From Ifrita kowaldi (lineage: Eukaryota; Chordata; Aves; Passeriformes; Cinclosomatidae): a DNA stretch of 64,000 bases. Below, one piece after another: positions 34,668-47,900 of this stretch (within the stretch, counting starts at the first letter, position 1; every line of letters starts with the position of its first letter). Position numbers and translations under genes: made by a program. The notes beneath the pieces were generated by a model, which saw nothing but the letters and a program-made list of their open reading frames with translations, ran no database searches and was not told the origin of the DNA. The stretch lies in NCBI GenBank assembly GCA_013398055.1, contig VZRS01004545.1:505490-569489 (forward strand), in the 5' to 3' direction.

Positions 34668-36649
34668 GCCCCCTCCTTGACATTCCTACATAGGAACCAG
34701 TAAGCTGGTGAATTATTGCCGCACAAGGAAGCCAGAAAGGAAAACTTCAGTTGCAAATAAACCACTGCTAGCTGGCTTGGAAGAAATACGTGACTGTGGC
34801 CCAGCCAGTTCTTACCCTGGTGAGTCATGGCTACATCTGTCCTGATATGACCAGCAGTAATTACCAGACGTGTCTTCTCATGGTCGACACTATTGCATAA
34901 AGGAAAAGACAAGAATGGAAAAGGCCTTGTCCCTAATAAACGTGGCTCTGTGTCATTATAAAAAAGCACCTTAAAATGTGACTGACATCTGCATTCTCCT
35001 TTGTCTTACCCTGCTAATGTTTCCAGAGCCAGCTTTTCTCAAGCTCGGTTTTTATGTGTGTCTATGGACTACATGAGTAAATCATTGCTCTATCACAGCT
35101 CATTTACTCAACATACTACAACGTATTGTAGTCCCATAAAGGGCTAAGAAATCCTTGATGATTTGAAACTCTGTAGTGTACTACTGCACTTAGCAGAATC
35201 ACTAAATAATAGTAAAATAAGATCTGTCATTAACTGAATAATTGTTTTATTTCCCCCCGTGGAAGCAGAAGGAAGCATATAAGCAGTTCCTGTCTTTTTA
35301 TGGAAATGAAAACTAACACATTCAACTACCTAGGGGTGGTTTTCCCCTTTTTTAAATCAGAAAAATATTTTTCAGCATGTATTTACTTTTTCAATATTGT
35401 CTTGACATCTGTTGTTAAAAGGCACAATGAAAGGCTTTTAGCTACAAACACTGATAAAATATGGTAATGCTCTGTTTTTCCCTGCTGCAGAACTGCCAAG
35501 TAATAAGGATTTGCATGACTAAGCTTCTATTATGCTGACATATGCAAAACTGAGGAACAATCATTCTTTCTGGTTTGACAACACTTAGAAGGGAAACACT
35601 CCTTTTACTCTCCTCTAGGACATGTTGGGCCCCAGACAGGATGAGCAGCATTATTCAACCAAATCAATTTTTATATGGACGTTTAAATGCTGAGTTCTCT
35701 TAAGCAGAAACACTTGGATAGCAACTTTATTACGTGAGCTGAAGGGCGCTAGGGGTTTGACTAACACTTGCAAACATACAGTATTTCATTTGACATGCCT
35801 CTACACATATCTCTGCCACACCATCCAGAATCTGCTTTGTAGAACTTAAATAAATGTTCAGTTAAGCTTCTTGAAACACCTTTGCAAAACTCCCAAATCT
35901 ATGATCAATATATTGGATGAAAACAATATCCAGCTAAAGGATGAAAATGTTAATAAACATTTTCAAACTTAGGTGCTTACGGTTATTTTCACACCATTAA
36001 CTTCCATTGGCCAACTTTCCTTTGGGAGCAGCATCTGCAGGTCCAATTGACTTGAAGTGACTGTCAGGTGCTCAGTTGCCTAGAAGAACATGATTTATCA
36101 GTCTAATTTTAAAATGTTGCCCTCTTTCAGAATGAAATTTCTCCCTATTTACTCACTATCTTCCATTGTGCTGTGCAGTATATCACCACTTAGATTTCAA
36201 CAAAAATCACAACAAATTGCAAATAAAATGTAATTCTGAGCTAAGGTACTCAGGAACAAAGAGGCATCATTTCTTTTCTAGACACCGAATCCCTACCACA
36301 ACTTTCAGCATACATATCCTTGAATGGCAATAGACTCAGATGCGTGTATCTCCAGCCTATCTAGAGCACCTACAAACCACATACAAAACAAGACATACCC
36401 TTAGCATTTCTACTGAAGAAAAGGATGGTGTATTTCTGAAGACAAAACTGTCAGCTGCAAGATGTTCAGAAGCTGGCTAACAGAGTACAACTATTATGCC
36501 ATTTATGCCTTAGCATAACTATCTCCCAGACAGGGTGAGTAGCCTGTGGAAGTCTGTGAGAAAGAAGCATTTCCATGCTTCCATAGGATGCCCACATTTG
36601 TAAAGATGCAGAAAGAGAGCTAGGATTCAACACACATCAATCTCAGCTT

Positions 36650-36920
36650 CCTGCAAGGAATTAAATGGATTTTGAATGGTTAAGTCCAGCTTGGCCAGCA
36701 ATTACGATTTTTAACATATACATACTGAAAGTTACTAAAATTGTAATTAAAGCGGGGAAGTGGGAGGAAGAGGCCACTGCCACAGATCCTGAATGCATCA
36801 CTGTTGTCATTGCACCTTTGACATCTCGTTGCTGCATTCTGAATAAACTTTCATTAATTGTAATCACCAGCAGCCATCTTCAGCTTAGTTTTGTACATAA
36901 TGAAGCTTAAATCATTGTGT
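36650..36920. promoter_or_regulatory. Candidate conserved noncoding element
   Basis: This stretch is unique and AT-rich, with homeodomain-type cores at several places (TAATTA at 36744-36749, ATTAATTGTAATC at 36853-36865) among unbiased sequence, and no repeat signature. Composition and motif density resemble vertebrate developmental enhancers. This is an impression from composition only. Confidence 0.25.
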
Positions 36921-39900
36921 TATCTGCCTCTTTCCATCTGTTTACCTCTTGCCACTCCCTCCCTCTCCCCCAGCCTCCCTCACAGAAAACTTTCTGAGCT
37001 GTTGGCCAACCCAAATCAGTGATTGCACTGAGGGAAAAACAGGGGCAGAGCTCAGCTAGTAGTGGGCACGTACAGCACTGAGCTAAACACATGCACACCG
37101 CTCTTTGCAGAATGGGGCATCTTTAGAGAGGTCTTTGAAGAGATGGAGAACGGCCAATGTGGTGCACCAAGAAGGGGAAGGGACAAGGGACACCATGCCA
37201 ACAGAAACCACGTTTTATCAGTCACAGTGCTCACAGACCGATTCCTTTCCATGGTGATTCTCCCCTATGTGGTCTGTTTGCATTTTGTACATACCCACTG
37301 ATAGCACTGATCCTGTTAGAGCAGAACAGGTGAAAATGCCATGATGAAAAGACAGACTTTCCTAGTGACCTGTTGGTGGTCACCTGGGACAAAAGGAAGA
37401 TGGAGATAACACAAGGAATAGAAAACAAATTTAATAATTATACAGTAAGGAAGTAATCCTCAGTGTCTTTCTTACCTAACTATACATGTACATACAAAAT
37501 TAGTATAGTTTCCTGCTTACTGTTTTTTCAGCAACTCACCAAGAATTATCTTAATGCCAAGAATAATAATTTCCATTAAAACTTATCAGTAGGCAGCAAG
37601 TGTCCTGAAGAAGACACACATTTCCTTCCTTTCTCTTTTTTCCCTTCCTGGAACCACTCTCCTCAAGCAGGGAGTTTTTCTTACTAGCATTTGAGCTGAG
37701 AAATGCCACACTCACAATCACAGGAAAATCAGATAAATAAGTATGGAATTAACCCCTGATTTAATTATTTGGAAATTCTGTCTTCCTGATTAATGTCGCC
37801 TTTGGATTATCTGATGAATGCTGCAGTTAACTAACTTTCTTTTGATCCTCCTACTGGGAAATATAGAAAGGATGGGATGGTGGGGGTGGATAATTATGCT
37901 CAAGAAGATGAGAGTATCTGATCCATACTAGGAATGCTAAACTCAAGTAGTTCCTTTTCGAGACTCCTACTACAAACTAGAGATGCCAGTGTGAAGCTGT
38001 TTAGCCAGTTTCAAATTGGTAGATGTTCTCATGTTCTTGCGACACCTGGCATATGGTGAATGCATTGAGACTTGTAAAATAGCAGTGATTCATTGTTAAT
38101 CATTCAGAAAACAGCCAGAGATTCATGGTAACCCTGTATTTCTGGGAACGTACAACTACACCCCAATTTTTATCTGTTTTATGAGACAGAAACTGCAGGC
38201 GGGGTTGAGAACAGAATATGAATCCTGATCTGTTTTACAGAATTTTGGGGAGTGTATTCCACATGGTGAGCTGTGCAAATTCAAGGAGTGACCTCACAGT
38301 TGGGAGGTTGGTATGAACTGTGCACTTGTCAGTGATTGGCTCAGCCATGCACAAGCATGGCATTCATGGGTTGAATTGGATCTCTTTGTCTTTTGCACTG
38401 TAATGGCTGAATTCTGATCTCCTAGTTTGACACAATTACTTTTCACAAAACAGACACACTTCACATGTGCCTTCTCCAGGAAAATATTGATTTGTCTTTG
38501 CATAAGGAATATTGTAAGTTATTTTTTATCGAAAACTTGCCACGCTCCCACCTGTGATTTTTCATAGTTAAATCTCAGGGTCTGAATCCTCACTTTGATC
38601 TCCAACAGGAAGGCATGTTAATCACTTGTCTTGTTTAAAATCACTGCACTGCTGCTCCAAGCTTAGCAGGAGACATGTTCCGATTCAGCAGTGCCTGCTA
38701 CTTTCTTTCTTCCTGTCTCATCACCTCTGCTTAGCACCAGAAGTGAGCCAAAGGGAAGGCTGACCCTGTGGAAGAAGTGGACCTCATAAAAGACACAGAA
38801 GGGGTAGGCACAGCCTGTAGAGGATAGGTGGATTGAGGAGGGAGTTGAGCAGGTCTTTGGTGAGCGGAGGATAGTTGGGAGAGAACACGCAGAGGACAGT
38901 ATGGGGTGAAGAGCAAGGGAGTGAAAGCATGCATAGCTGTGCAGTGGGAGGCCAAAGCGGGTGAAGGATGAGCTGAAATGTCCATTCTTGGAGCTCTGGA
39001 ACGGAGAACGTGCCCTGTGCTAACACTGAGTAACACAGACCACTCCTCCAGACCCCGGGCTGTTCCCTCTGTCCTGCAAAAGCAGAACATTTCAGCATCA
39101 AATTATCAGTGCAGCCAAGGAACAGGCTGCCTTTGGGAGCAAATGCAATAGCACCTGGGGCTCTCTTCATCAGGTGCTATCCCTGAAATGGGAAAAAATT
39201 AACTCCTAAGAGACTGCATGTCCACATACAGCAGGTAGAAAATGTACAGCTAAGCATTATAAAGTCTTGGATCAAGCTGGGTAAGCCCTTGTGAATCCTG
39301 GGCAAGCTGTGGATTTGAAACCATACACTCACTGGGTCCAGGCTCAGTTCTGCTGTAAATCAAAATGAGGAAGCATCACCAATGGATAAACAACATCATA
39401 AATCCCGTTGTTTGGCTCCTCTTTTCATTGCAGCACAATGCATGTGGTGCCCCAGCCACTGAATAAAAACGTACCCAAAAAGGGGTAATAATCTTTAAAA
39501 TTGTACTCTTCTCTGTTCATCAATTACATTAATAGCACACTCAATATGCCAGCAAACAGAGCTTTCTTGAAGTAGATGAGATGTAAGCCTGTTTTCAACA
39601 AATTAAAGCATGCCAATAAATTAAGGTGTCCTATTGGGGCCAGCTGTAAACTGCACCCAGGCCAGCAGAAGTGCTAGTAACCAGAAGTAAATTCAGCCTC
39701 TGTGTGAGGAGCGCTGCCTGTACTTTTTTGTACTTTGTTAACAATGCAAAATATTGATGTTATTGTTTAAACGTATCTTCCAAAGAATATGGGAACCACT
39801 GGAAAATCAAGAGACAAACGATGCGCTAAGGAAGAAATTGACACTTAGATCAGTTCGTTAAACTGCATCTCTGGATTCCCTGGAAAACGTAAAAAGCAGG

Positions 39901-41339
39901 CAAGACAGCAAGGAGCACATAAGGCTGGGTTTGTTCAAAAGTGCTTCCACAAAAGAAACAGCTATATAGCTATCCAATCCAACTTCACATCTGCTTCCAA
40001 TTTCATAGTCTTCTGTGTCTTTGATGAAATCACAATTTTTCCCAAAAGGAATTGCAGCACAGTTGAGCAAAGAAAGGTCTATTGATAAATCTAATGCATC
40101 TTTTACAGAGTGTGATGCTTCAGGGGTTTGGCGGTGGAGGGGGGAGAAGGGTTTTGTCTCATAATGTTTTGCTGCATCTCTAAAGCTCCCTTTACATGTC
40201 ACCACCTTCTAACCTAAGAGGCAGTCTATTTCAAGCCAGACTGAACTACCTATCTTTTTTTTATCAGGGTCTCTAGGCATCTTAGACACTCGCCTCCATC
40301 TAAGCAGACAGTCTGAGAATTTTTTTTTAGCTCACATTTTTAAGCAATGTGCAGCAGCACAGGTTCAAACCCACTTGACACTAGCATGTCCTTTTGACAC
40401 CCTCTCCAAAGAGAGCAGCAAAAGAAGAATAACACATCAACAATAAATAATGCTTATTTTATTCTGTTTCTTTCATAGAAGCTCAAGAAAATTCCTTATC
40501 CTACTAAGAACACCACTCAGATAGTTCTTACAGTAATGCTAGCACTAGCTATGGGCTAGTTCACGTTCCAGCTACTTATATTAAACTCTTGCTCCTTTCA
40601 AAGTTAACAGAAACCAACAGGGACAAGACACACTGCTCATGTTTCAAGGCACACAAAAACTTTGGGGTCTTGTCTGTCATCAGCCCACTATTTTCTGCTC
40701 TGCAGCCTTGTTGTCAGAAACAGTCCCCAGGCTATGCAGGACACATAGCTTTTCAGGGGGACATGAAAGGTACTATAAATTGCTATCCGACACAATTGAG
40801 CCTGAAATCTGACTTGGATAAGGACGCAAAATTCCACTGAAGTCAGGGGGCCTGTGCTTATTAATGTCAAGGCTTCATTTCACCCATTAAAAAGTGAACT
40901 GTCAGCTAAGCTATGCTCTGTGAGCTCTTGTGGGATTTCCTGCCTTCTTAAGTTACGCGTTTCCAGTTTGCCTAGAGTCCCGTTTAAATGTACGAATTTA
41001 AAATAAATGCATTTCTAGGGACACGGGATAGTCTGCCTACATTACATGATGCTTCCCATGTAAAAAAAAAAAAAACAACAACCAAACCCTCAGAAATATA
41101 AAGTATTTAGTGTAAAAGTACACCTACCCTCCTAACAAATGTGTGTGGAGGAAAGGCAGAGTATTCCTACCTGAGATAGGAAGGTCATGTCAACTGTAGA
41201 ACAAAGGCCTTAGTGCTGACCTGGCCTTTTTTGCAGAGTAAATCTTCAGGGGTTGTACCAGTTAACCTGATGCTTAAGACAGACAAAAAAAAACAACCCA
41301 AACCAAATAAAACCCCACAACAAAAAACAAAGAGCCCAA
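36921..41339. other. Noncoding block, no gene supported
   Basis: No exon or RNA gene is recognised. Overlapping minus-strand frames of 119 and 128 codons at 38731-39170 lie in slightly GC-richer DNA and match nothing known. A-rich and AC-rich low-complexity sequence lies at 41061-41090 and 41283-41330. Confidence 0.5.
41283..41330. repeat. A/C-rich low-complexity tract
   Basis: Imperfect AAAC and CCAAAC units run for about 48 bases. The complement would be G/T-rich. The similar tract at 61311-61410 suggests a composition class rather than a transposon. Confidence 0.65.
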
Positions 41340-41379
41340 TAACTTTTTCCTTTCGTGCAGCCTGGACAAAGCCATGAAC

Positions 41380-41645
41380 AGTGCAATAGGAGTGCTAATT
41401 TACTTCACATAGTTTCTTATTTCAGCACCTGTCTGGGGGTCTGTGGAAGCATTGGGACTGGCTAATCCACTGAATGATCTTTAATCAGACAGTAATATTA
41501 GGTGCTAATAGCTCTGATAAAGGGGCTGTTTAACCCAACTGTTAACACAAAGGCGTGCCTGCCACAACGACTATTTCAACAATGCATTTGCCAGTCATAT
41601 TAATTAAAACTAATTCCTTGCAGGCCACAGAGCGCACAGAGTAAA
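41380..41645. promoter_or_regulatory. Candidate conserved noncoding element
   Basis: Unique sequence with GCTAATTTAC, CTTTAATCAG, GGTGCTAATAG and ATATTAATTAAAAC words, no simple repeat and no transposon signature. Its texture resembles developmental enhancers. There is no direct evidence of function. Confidence 0.22.
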
Positions 41646-42613
41646 CCCACACGGAAAATGTCTAGATTTTACCATGACAAATCACATTAAAGAAAAAAAA
41701 AAAGAAAATTATCCTAAGGCAATGAAATTTGTCTCAGAAAATATACTCTCTTGGAAATTCTCAAATTGTAAATTCACAGCAAAGCTGAAAAGGCCTTTAA
41801 TAGAGTCTTCTGAATGTACAACTATATATCTTTGGCTCTGTCCTGTGACTTCATAGAAGTCATTAAAAGCTTCTTGTAACTCAAATACAAAGCATTGAGC
41901 TTTGCTAAAGGTCCTGAGGAGACAGTCATTTAGACGACTTCCCAAGACTTAAATGGTTTAAGTGGAGCAACACAGTTAAGTCTCCCAGGTAGGTTAGCGG
42001 TACTTTATCTTTTTCTATTTCTAGAGAGCTTAAATAAATTTTAAAAGTACATTTATCAGGCTATAAAAGGGTAAATTCTTAACCCTCTGCATACAAATTT
42101 CAGGCATAAAACTTTTAACTAGTTCATCTGGAAAATCTTAGTTAGGATTATATAAATGACGTCTTATTCTTCAGAAGTGTTTAGTCTGCAGAAAAGTGTT
42201 TATCTCTCCAAAAGTCCCAAAATACTAACAGGAATACACAACTTAAGGGCTTCAGTATTCAAATTAATCCCCAAAGATATTATGGTTAAGAGGTAAAATG
42301 CATCCAGGTTAACTCCCCAACTAATTTTCTTCTGGAGTCTGTGAATGGAGAGACAATCAGTAAGCAAAATGCGCAGCTATTATCCATGTGAATGTCCAGC
42401 CCCAAAGCTGTACTCAGCTGTGATAGCATCTGCCAAGACCTGTAGGAGCCATAACCTGGGTGGACAGAAGAGTGTTATGAAAAACCACACTCCAGAAATC
42501 TGTGCAATGCTCAGACACTCCTCTATTAAAATGGGAGCAGTGGACATAAGCTTCCAATATTGATGTGTTACAGTTTTCTTGCTAGCAGATCAGTGCCAAG
42601 TTCTGTGTATCTA

Positions 42614-42742
42614 TCTCCGGGGCAAAGATTAAAAGCCATCTGGACATAATCCTGGGCAATCTGCTCTAGGTGACCTGCTTGAACAGGTAGTTTAGACGAG
42701 ATAACTATCAGAGACCAGTTCCAGCCTCAGTCTTCCCATCAT
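42614..42742 (+). mobile_element. CR1 LINE 3'-end fragment
   Basis: The stretch AAAAGCCATCTGGACATAAT, CCTGGGCAATCTGCTCTAGG, TGACCTGCTTGAACAGG and CCAGTTCCAGCCTCA follows the avian CR1 3' untranslated end closely, in the plus orientation. About 130 bp remain; the terminal octamer-like repeats are not recognisable. Confidence 0.85.
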
Positions 42743-42829
42743 GAAACTAAAAGGAAAAAAAAAATAAATCTATTAACACCTACTCAGCTACCTCACTGAG
42801 AAGTTAACAGGAAATGAGTGCGGAGCTTT

Positions 42830-44240
42830 TTTTTGAAGATGATGCTGCAATGTTTCTGGAGCTCCATTGACTTTCAGCAGTTAGTAAGGAATGTGAGAAA
42901 GCTTTCCTTTACAGGATTTTTGCAAACCTTTAGCATTATTTTAATGCATTTTTGTTAAGTGAATTATTTATTAACTTAATACTCTCACTGATTCACATAG
43001 GGAACTCCCACAAAAGCACTCAATTGGGCTTCTGAATGCAAATCAATAGCAAGCATTTAAAGGGATATTATTCCTTTGATGCACATAGGAAACTCCCATG
43101 AAACAATAATAGGAAGTGTACAAAGACTTATCTTGCTAAAAATCGTGCGAGATAAAGACAACTTTTTACTATATCGGTTTTGGTGTTGCTTCGAGGTTTT
43201 GTTTTTAACCCGATTTACATTATGCATTACTGAAAGTTAGCCGGGACTCTATTTAAGCTTTCTCACAGAATATAAGTTGTTCTCTGACTGGCATTACTAA
43301 GGTCTTCTGCAGTTTCTTTGAAAATGCATTTATTCTGGAATCACCACTGAGTTCATAAAACAGAGTATCTGTTACAGGATTTAAACATAATCTCTGTTCT
43401 TAAATAAAACATCCATACCAGAGACTATTTTGTAAAATAGTTTGTCCCATAATAGTTGTGTCAATTATTTTCACCATTTAGATATGTTCTAAGCTTAGCT
43501 GGGCAGAACTTTAAATTTGCATTAACAGAAAGCCAGGCTTTATTGTTTTATTAAGGTTTACAAGCCAATCACTTCCTGGTTCGTAGTAAATTTACAGCCC
43601 AATATTCAACGGACTGTAAATTGCTAAATAGACTCAGGTTAGCCAGGTACTGGGTTGAGTTATTTTATTGTTTGGGAGGCAAATTCATTTTGCCCTGGAG
43701 TAGATTTTTTCCCCAAGGAAAATGCATTAAAGCTATTGGAACTGAGAATTAAGAGAATTCTTGTATCTCTCAATAAGGTTTTGCAAATGTTGATGCCTTA
43801 CGGAAGTCACTTGTGTTAGGAATGCTGTTGTCATACACAAAAAAGAAATAGTATCTTAGAAACTTAAAAAGCATCCCAATTTTCCAGAGTCCTTTGATTC
43901 AAGAGACGTCACATTACTTTTCACTTTTTCTTGATACCAACACAACGCTGGTAAATCACGGCTATAATCATCATGTGACCACAAAGAATTATCTGCCCTG
44001 ATAGAAACGTTTCAAATAGCAAAGAACAGCTGCTAATCACCATGGCAGAAGGTTTTAGACAAAGGCCATTCCTTTGACAATTATTTGAACTATGGCACTT
44101 AAACTGGTGCCCATTTTCTTTGTCACTTTATCCTCGACTTGATCAACATTCCAAATCCTGCCCAGCAATAGCCAGATCGAAGACATTACATGAAAATCCA
44201 CTTAATTTAATGCAAAAAGAGTGGCTTTGTGCTCAAGCTT
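42830..44240. promoter_or_regulatory. Cluster of candidate conserved noncoding elements
   Basis: Three neighbouring stretches (about 42830-43280, 43420-43650, 43870-44240) are unique, repeat-free and dense in recognisable factor-site words: ATGCAAAT near 43037, CTTTGAT (TCF/LEF-like) at 43902-43908, GACGTCA (CRE-like) at 43915-43921 and CAGCTG (E-box) at 44027-44032. They lie between two CR1 fragments but contain none themselves. Conservation would have to be measured; motif presence alone is weak evidence. Confidence 0.28.
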
Positions 44241-44437
44241 TGCATCCAGTCATTTATTTTCTCCCCGTATAGAAGACTTTGCCTTTTAGAACAAGAATCT
44301 CTTAGGCAACTCCTCATTTTCCAGAACTGCCATTATTGAATGAATTGCCATCCTCACACAGGCATTGGCATCACAGATCATCCTTTTCAATAAATATATC
44401 CATTCCACTGCCCCATCAAAAGAGAGGTGCAACATTA

Positions 44438-44869
44438 AGGAGGGCCGAAAAGATGAGAAGACGGTTGGAACACTTTTCCTATGAGGAAAGGCTGAGAGAG
44501 TTGGGATTTTTCAGCCAGGAGAAGAAAAGGCTCCAGGGAGACATTATTGTGGTCTTTCAGTAACTGAAAAGGGTCTATAGAAAAGAATGGGAAGAAACTT
44601 TTTAGCATGGCCTGTTGTGACACGTCAAGATCGGGGTGATGTTTTTAATCTAAAAGATTTAGATTAGAAATAAGAAAGAATTTATTTTTTTTTTTGTTCA
44701 ATGAAGGTGGTGAAACACTGGGACAAGTTGCCCCATCTCTGGAAACATGGGAAGCCAGGTTGGATGGGGCGCTGAGCAAGCTGATCTAGTTGAACACGTT
44801 GCTGCTAATTGCAGGGGGATTGGACTACAAGACCTTTGAAGGCCTCTTCCAACCCAACCTATTACAGGA
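44438..44869 (+). mobile_element. CR1 LINE 3' fragment
   Basis: About 430 bp follow the CR1 3' part in order: AGGGCCGAAAAGATGAGAAG, CTATGAGGAAAGGCTGAGAG, TTTTCAGCCAGGAGAAGAAA, GTGGTGAAACACTGGGACA, AGTTGCCCCATCTCTGGA, and the 3' end GGCCTCTTCCAACCCAACCT. It is 5'-truncated, the coding part is disrupted, and the T run at 44685-44695 is internal to it. Orientation is plus. Confidence 0.92.
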
Positions 44870-44891
44870 TCTTTCTGGCCAAAGAAAATGC

Positions 44892-44915
44892 AGACACACA
44901 CACACAAACACACAG
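44892..44915. repeat. (AC)n microsatellite
   Basis: An AC run interrupted by one extra A lies 23 bp past the CR1 3' end. Confidence 0.8.
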
Positions 44916-47900
44916 AAGAACTTGTTTAAGACAGCATTCATATTCTCTTGGGATCACCAGTGAATTAGGCCTCTCTTTAGACTGGCACAACCCACAACCC
45001 CTTGTTCCTTCCTCTGAGGCACAGAACAGTCTGCTGTCTAAGGCCATCTGGACAATTTTACTGAACTTTGGCTAGTGAAGAAACTTATTTATCACGCTGA
45101 GCTTCCTTGTTGCCTTATGCTTATGCTATGTACTATTGCTCCTAAGCTTTCTAAAGGATTCTCAGAAAATACTTTTGCCCACATAGAGAAAGCGTCAGAG
45201 GACAGATTTTCTCTGTACCCGTCTGGAATAAATAGTGTACTTATGATCAACAACAGTTTGCAGAACCTAAACTGGAAGACTGACTCTTACCTATTTCTGC
45301 CACTATAAATATTTTCTGGGGATATCAACCCCATCTCTTTGTTTTAATGGCATGTTTCAACATTGTGGTAGAGATGGAAGTACTCCTCTTCGGCAACTGG
45401 AAGTTGCTTTGTTTAGAAAGATCTGTGTTTGCTTTTGTTTTACAGAGAAAAGTCAGTATTTCATGGCAGTGAGTCCTCATTTTAATGGATGTTCTCTTTC
45501 AGGGATTATTGACCTGTTAGAAATTTCTAGCTGATGGTGAAGAAGGCAGAGACCTAATGCAGGAAGATGGGAACACATTGGAGAATTCTTGTTTGTAACA
45601 TGAGCCTCTGTACCACGACTTTCAGATTACAAACATAAGAAGCTATAAAGGAAAAAAAAGAGCTTCTTTGGAAGTGAACAAAAGTGATGCGAATTCCTCT
45701 TACTAAGAGAATTCACTCTCTATATGCTTCTGCCTACCACATTATGGCATTACACCCCAGAAATTGTTTAGAAGCAAGGGAAAAGGTATACAGCTTTTCA
45801 GGTATGTCCATGAAGAGAAGGAGAAGGAAGAAAAATTGACTGGTCAACCTACAGTCCTATTTCTGGATTCTGCAACCAGAAGCACTGACAGAAATTTTCT
45901 AATAGAATGATTTCCCATCAAAACATTCTGGACAGAGACTAAGGATGACAGGCTGCCTGGTTCTTCTGGCTCTACATTATCTTGCCAGGTGGGCAACGGG
46001 AGGCTGCATTTCATTTATTAAAATTATGAGGCAAGCCAAGAGTGGAAATGGTTCCATTTTCAGCAGTTGATGTGTTACAGAATGTAACAATAGACAAAGT
46101 TATTCCAGAGTGTGCTTTTCCTCAACTCATATTGAAAACCTTTCCCAAAGTCAAGCTTTTCCTTTTTCTTAGTCATTACAGCATATGCTGATGTTCAACC
46201 TTCTCAAAAGAAAAGTTCCATTGACTGCAACAATTGGAAATTACACCAATAATTCCATGTTGTGAAAGGAAACATTTCCAATCCTGCCAAATTCCATTGT
46301 CTTTGTGACCTCCTGGGCTTTTATCCCTCTGGCTAAGGGAGTCCCAGGGGAAGACAAAGGCAAGGTGCTCATGGTCAAGCACTGCCATTGTGCTAACAAC
46401 TCTAAGGTAACAAATGAATGCCTTATCTTAAGTTACCATTTCCTTGGGAGGCTTGGCTGTATGGGTGGCTCCTCTTCCAGGAGGCCGCAGTCAAGTTAAA
46501 TCAACATATTCTTATGTAGAATTAACATACAAAATCTAGGGGAACACGAGGTGTTCTTACATTATTCCCACTTTTCAGTAGATGATTCTGCCTTCTGTAG
46601 TAAAACCCCCAGACTCCTTACAGTGTAAATGGCTGAGGTGGTGCACTCATGATTTAAGCATACCCATGTACCCATGTACCTGGAACCTATCAGTGAAATA
46701 TCAAAGAAAGAAGACCGCCTAAGACTGCAGAGGTACACAAACTGTGGTTTACAGTTTACTGCATGCTTTGGCTGTAATTTCAATACTTTTGATTCCATCT
46801 GCCCCCTTTGATTTCCAAGATGTGATTTTTCATATCTCTGTATACAAATGCGTGTGTAAATTGGTATTACAAATACTTAAAGGTTGTGTTGAAAGCTGTC
46901 ATACTGTTTTTGTGAGAGCATATTATGAAAGTCATTGCTTTCTTTTTCACATCCTAGCAAAGAAAAAATATACATACATATATGGGTCAACATTGTGGAA
47001 TCTTAGCACAATTCAGCTGCTTTCCTTTGTTACTTGTTTCAGTGAAAGATAAATTATGAGATCCTTGTATGTATTTTGAAAAAAAATGAATATAAATACT
47101 TAACACAAAAATTATACCTACATTGATTCTGTGTGGTAACTGTAGATTTTGATTCTGAAGTTCTCTAGTTATTTCATACTGCAAGATATTTCTGCCAAAG
47201 TGTGTATCCCAACTGTGGCAGTAATTCTGAAACTTTTAGTAATCCGTTAATGAGGAGTCTATTTCTAGCCTAATTTTGTATTCCTGCTGATGACAGTAGA
47301 TTTATTCTCCAAAATACACTGATAAATATTACAGCATTGCTTATTTTATCAGAATGTAAATACAATTGAAACATGTGGATAGTTTAGAGATAAATGTAGT
47401 TATCCCTAAAGAAGGCTGATACTGTTTTAGCATTTTTCTGAGATCTCAGCTTGTTGTAAGACTCTGCAAGATCAGGGTCTTTGCCCTGCCTCTCCCTTTT
47501 CTTTTACGGTGTGACTGCCTTATACAAAGTGATATTCGTATGCCAGAAGGTAGTATGTTTATGTAGCAGTTACCCAGACCTGACAAGTACTGCGGTGTAT
47601 TTCTTTCGAAAATTGCCCAGGGTGGGGTTATTTCGCCTACTTTGACAAATTCTACGCGCACCATCCGCATTATGCTGTCACATCTACCTTGGGTTCATCA
47701 GCATCTTATTACCGATGCTGTTGTTTTCAACTCTAAATACAGTATGGAGAAAGCAAGGACGCACACAAACAAACCTATCTTAGCAATCCTTTCTAAAAAC
47801 AAAGCCTTAAACAATGACACTGTGCAATAGCCTTAAGTGGTTTGGGGTTGTTGTTGGTTGGGGGTTTTTTTTGATTTTCTTTTTTTAATAGCTGTGTTCT

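Larger units (their letters stand above)
29348..36650. other. AT-rich noncoding block, no gene supported
   Basis: No exon, RNA gene or clear transposon is visible. An A run lies at 31540-31554. The 161-codon plus-strand frame at 33251-33736 begins with ATG but shows no domain, no biased codon use that I can see and no splice or promoter context. A short hairpin (ACTACAA/TTGTAGT, 35115-35132) and an imperfect 19-bp duplication (about 34631-34667) are present. Confidence 0.5.

Noticed and set aside
35115..35184. Two short hairpins (ACTACAA/TTGTAGT and GTAGT/ACTAC)
   Set aside because: Stems of 7 and 5 bp in AT-rich DNA are common by chance, and they do not resemble a microRNA precursor.
40340..40385. 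Box B-like GGTTCAAACCC, suggesting another tRNA
   Set aside because: No box A, acceptor stem or anticodon arm can be placed around it.
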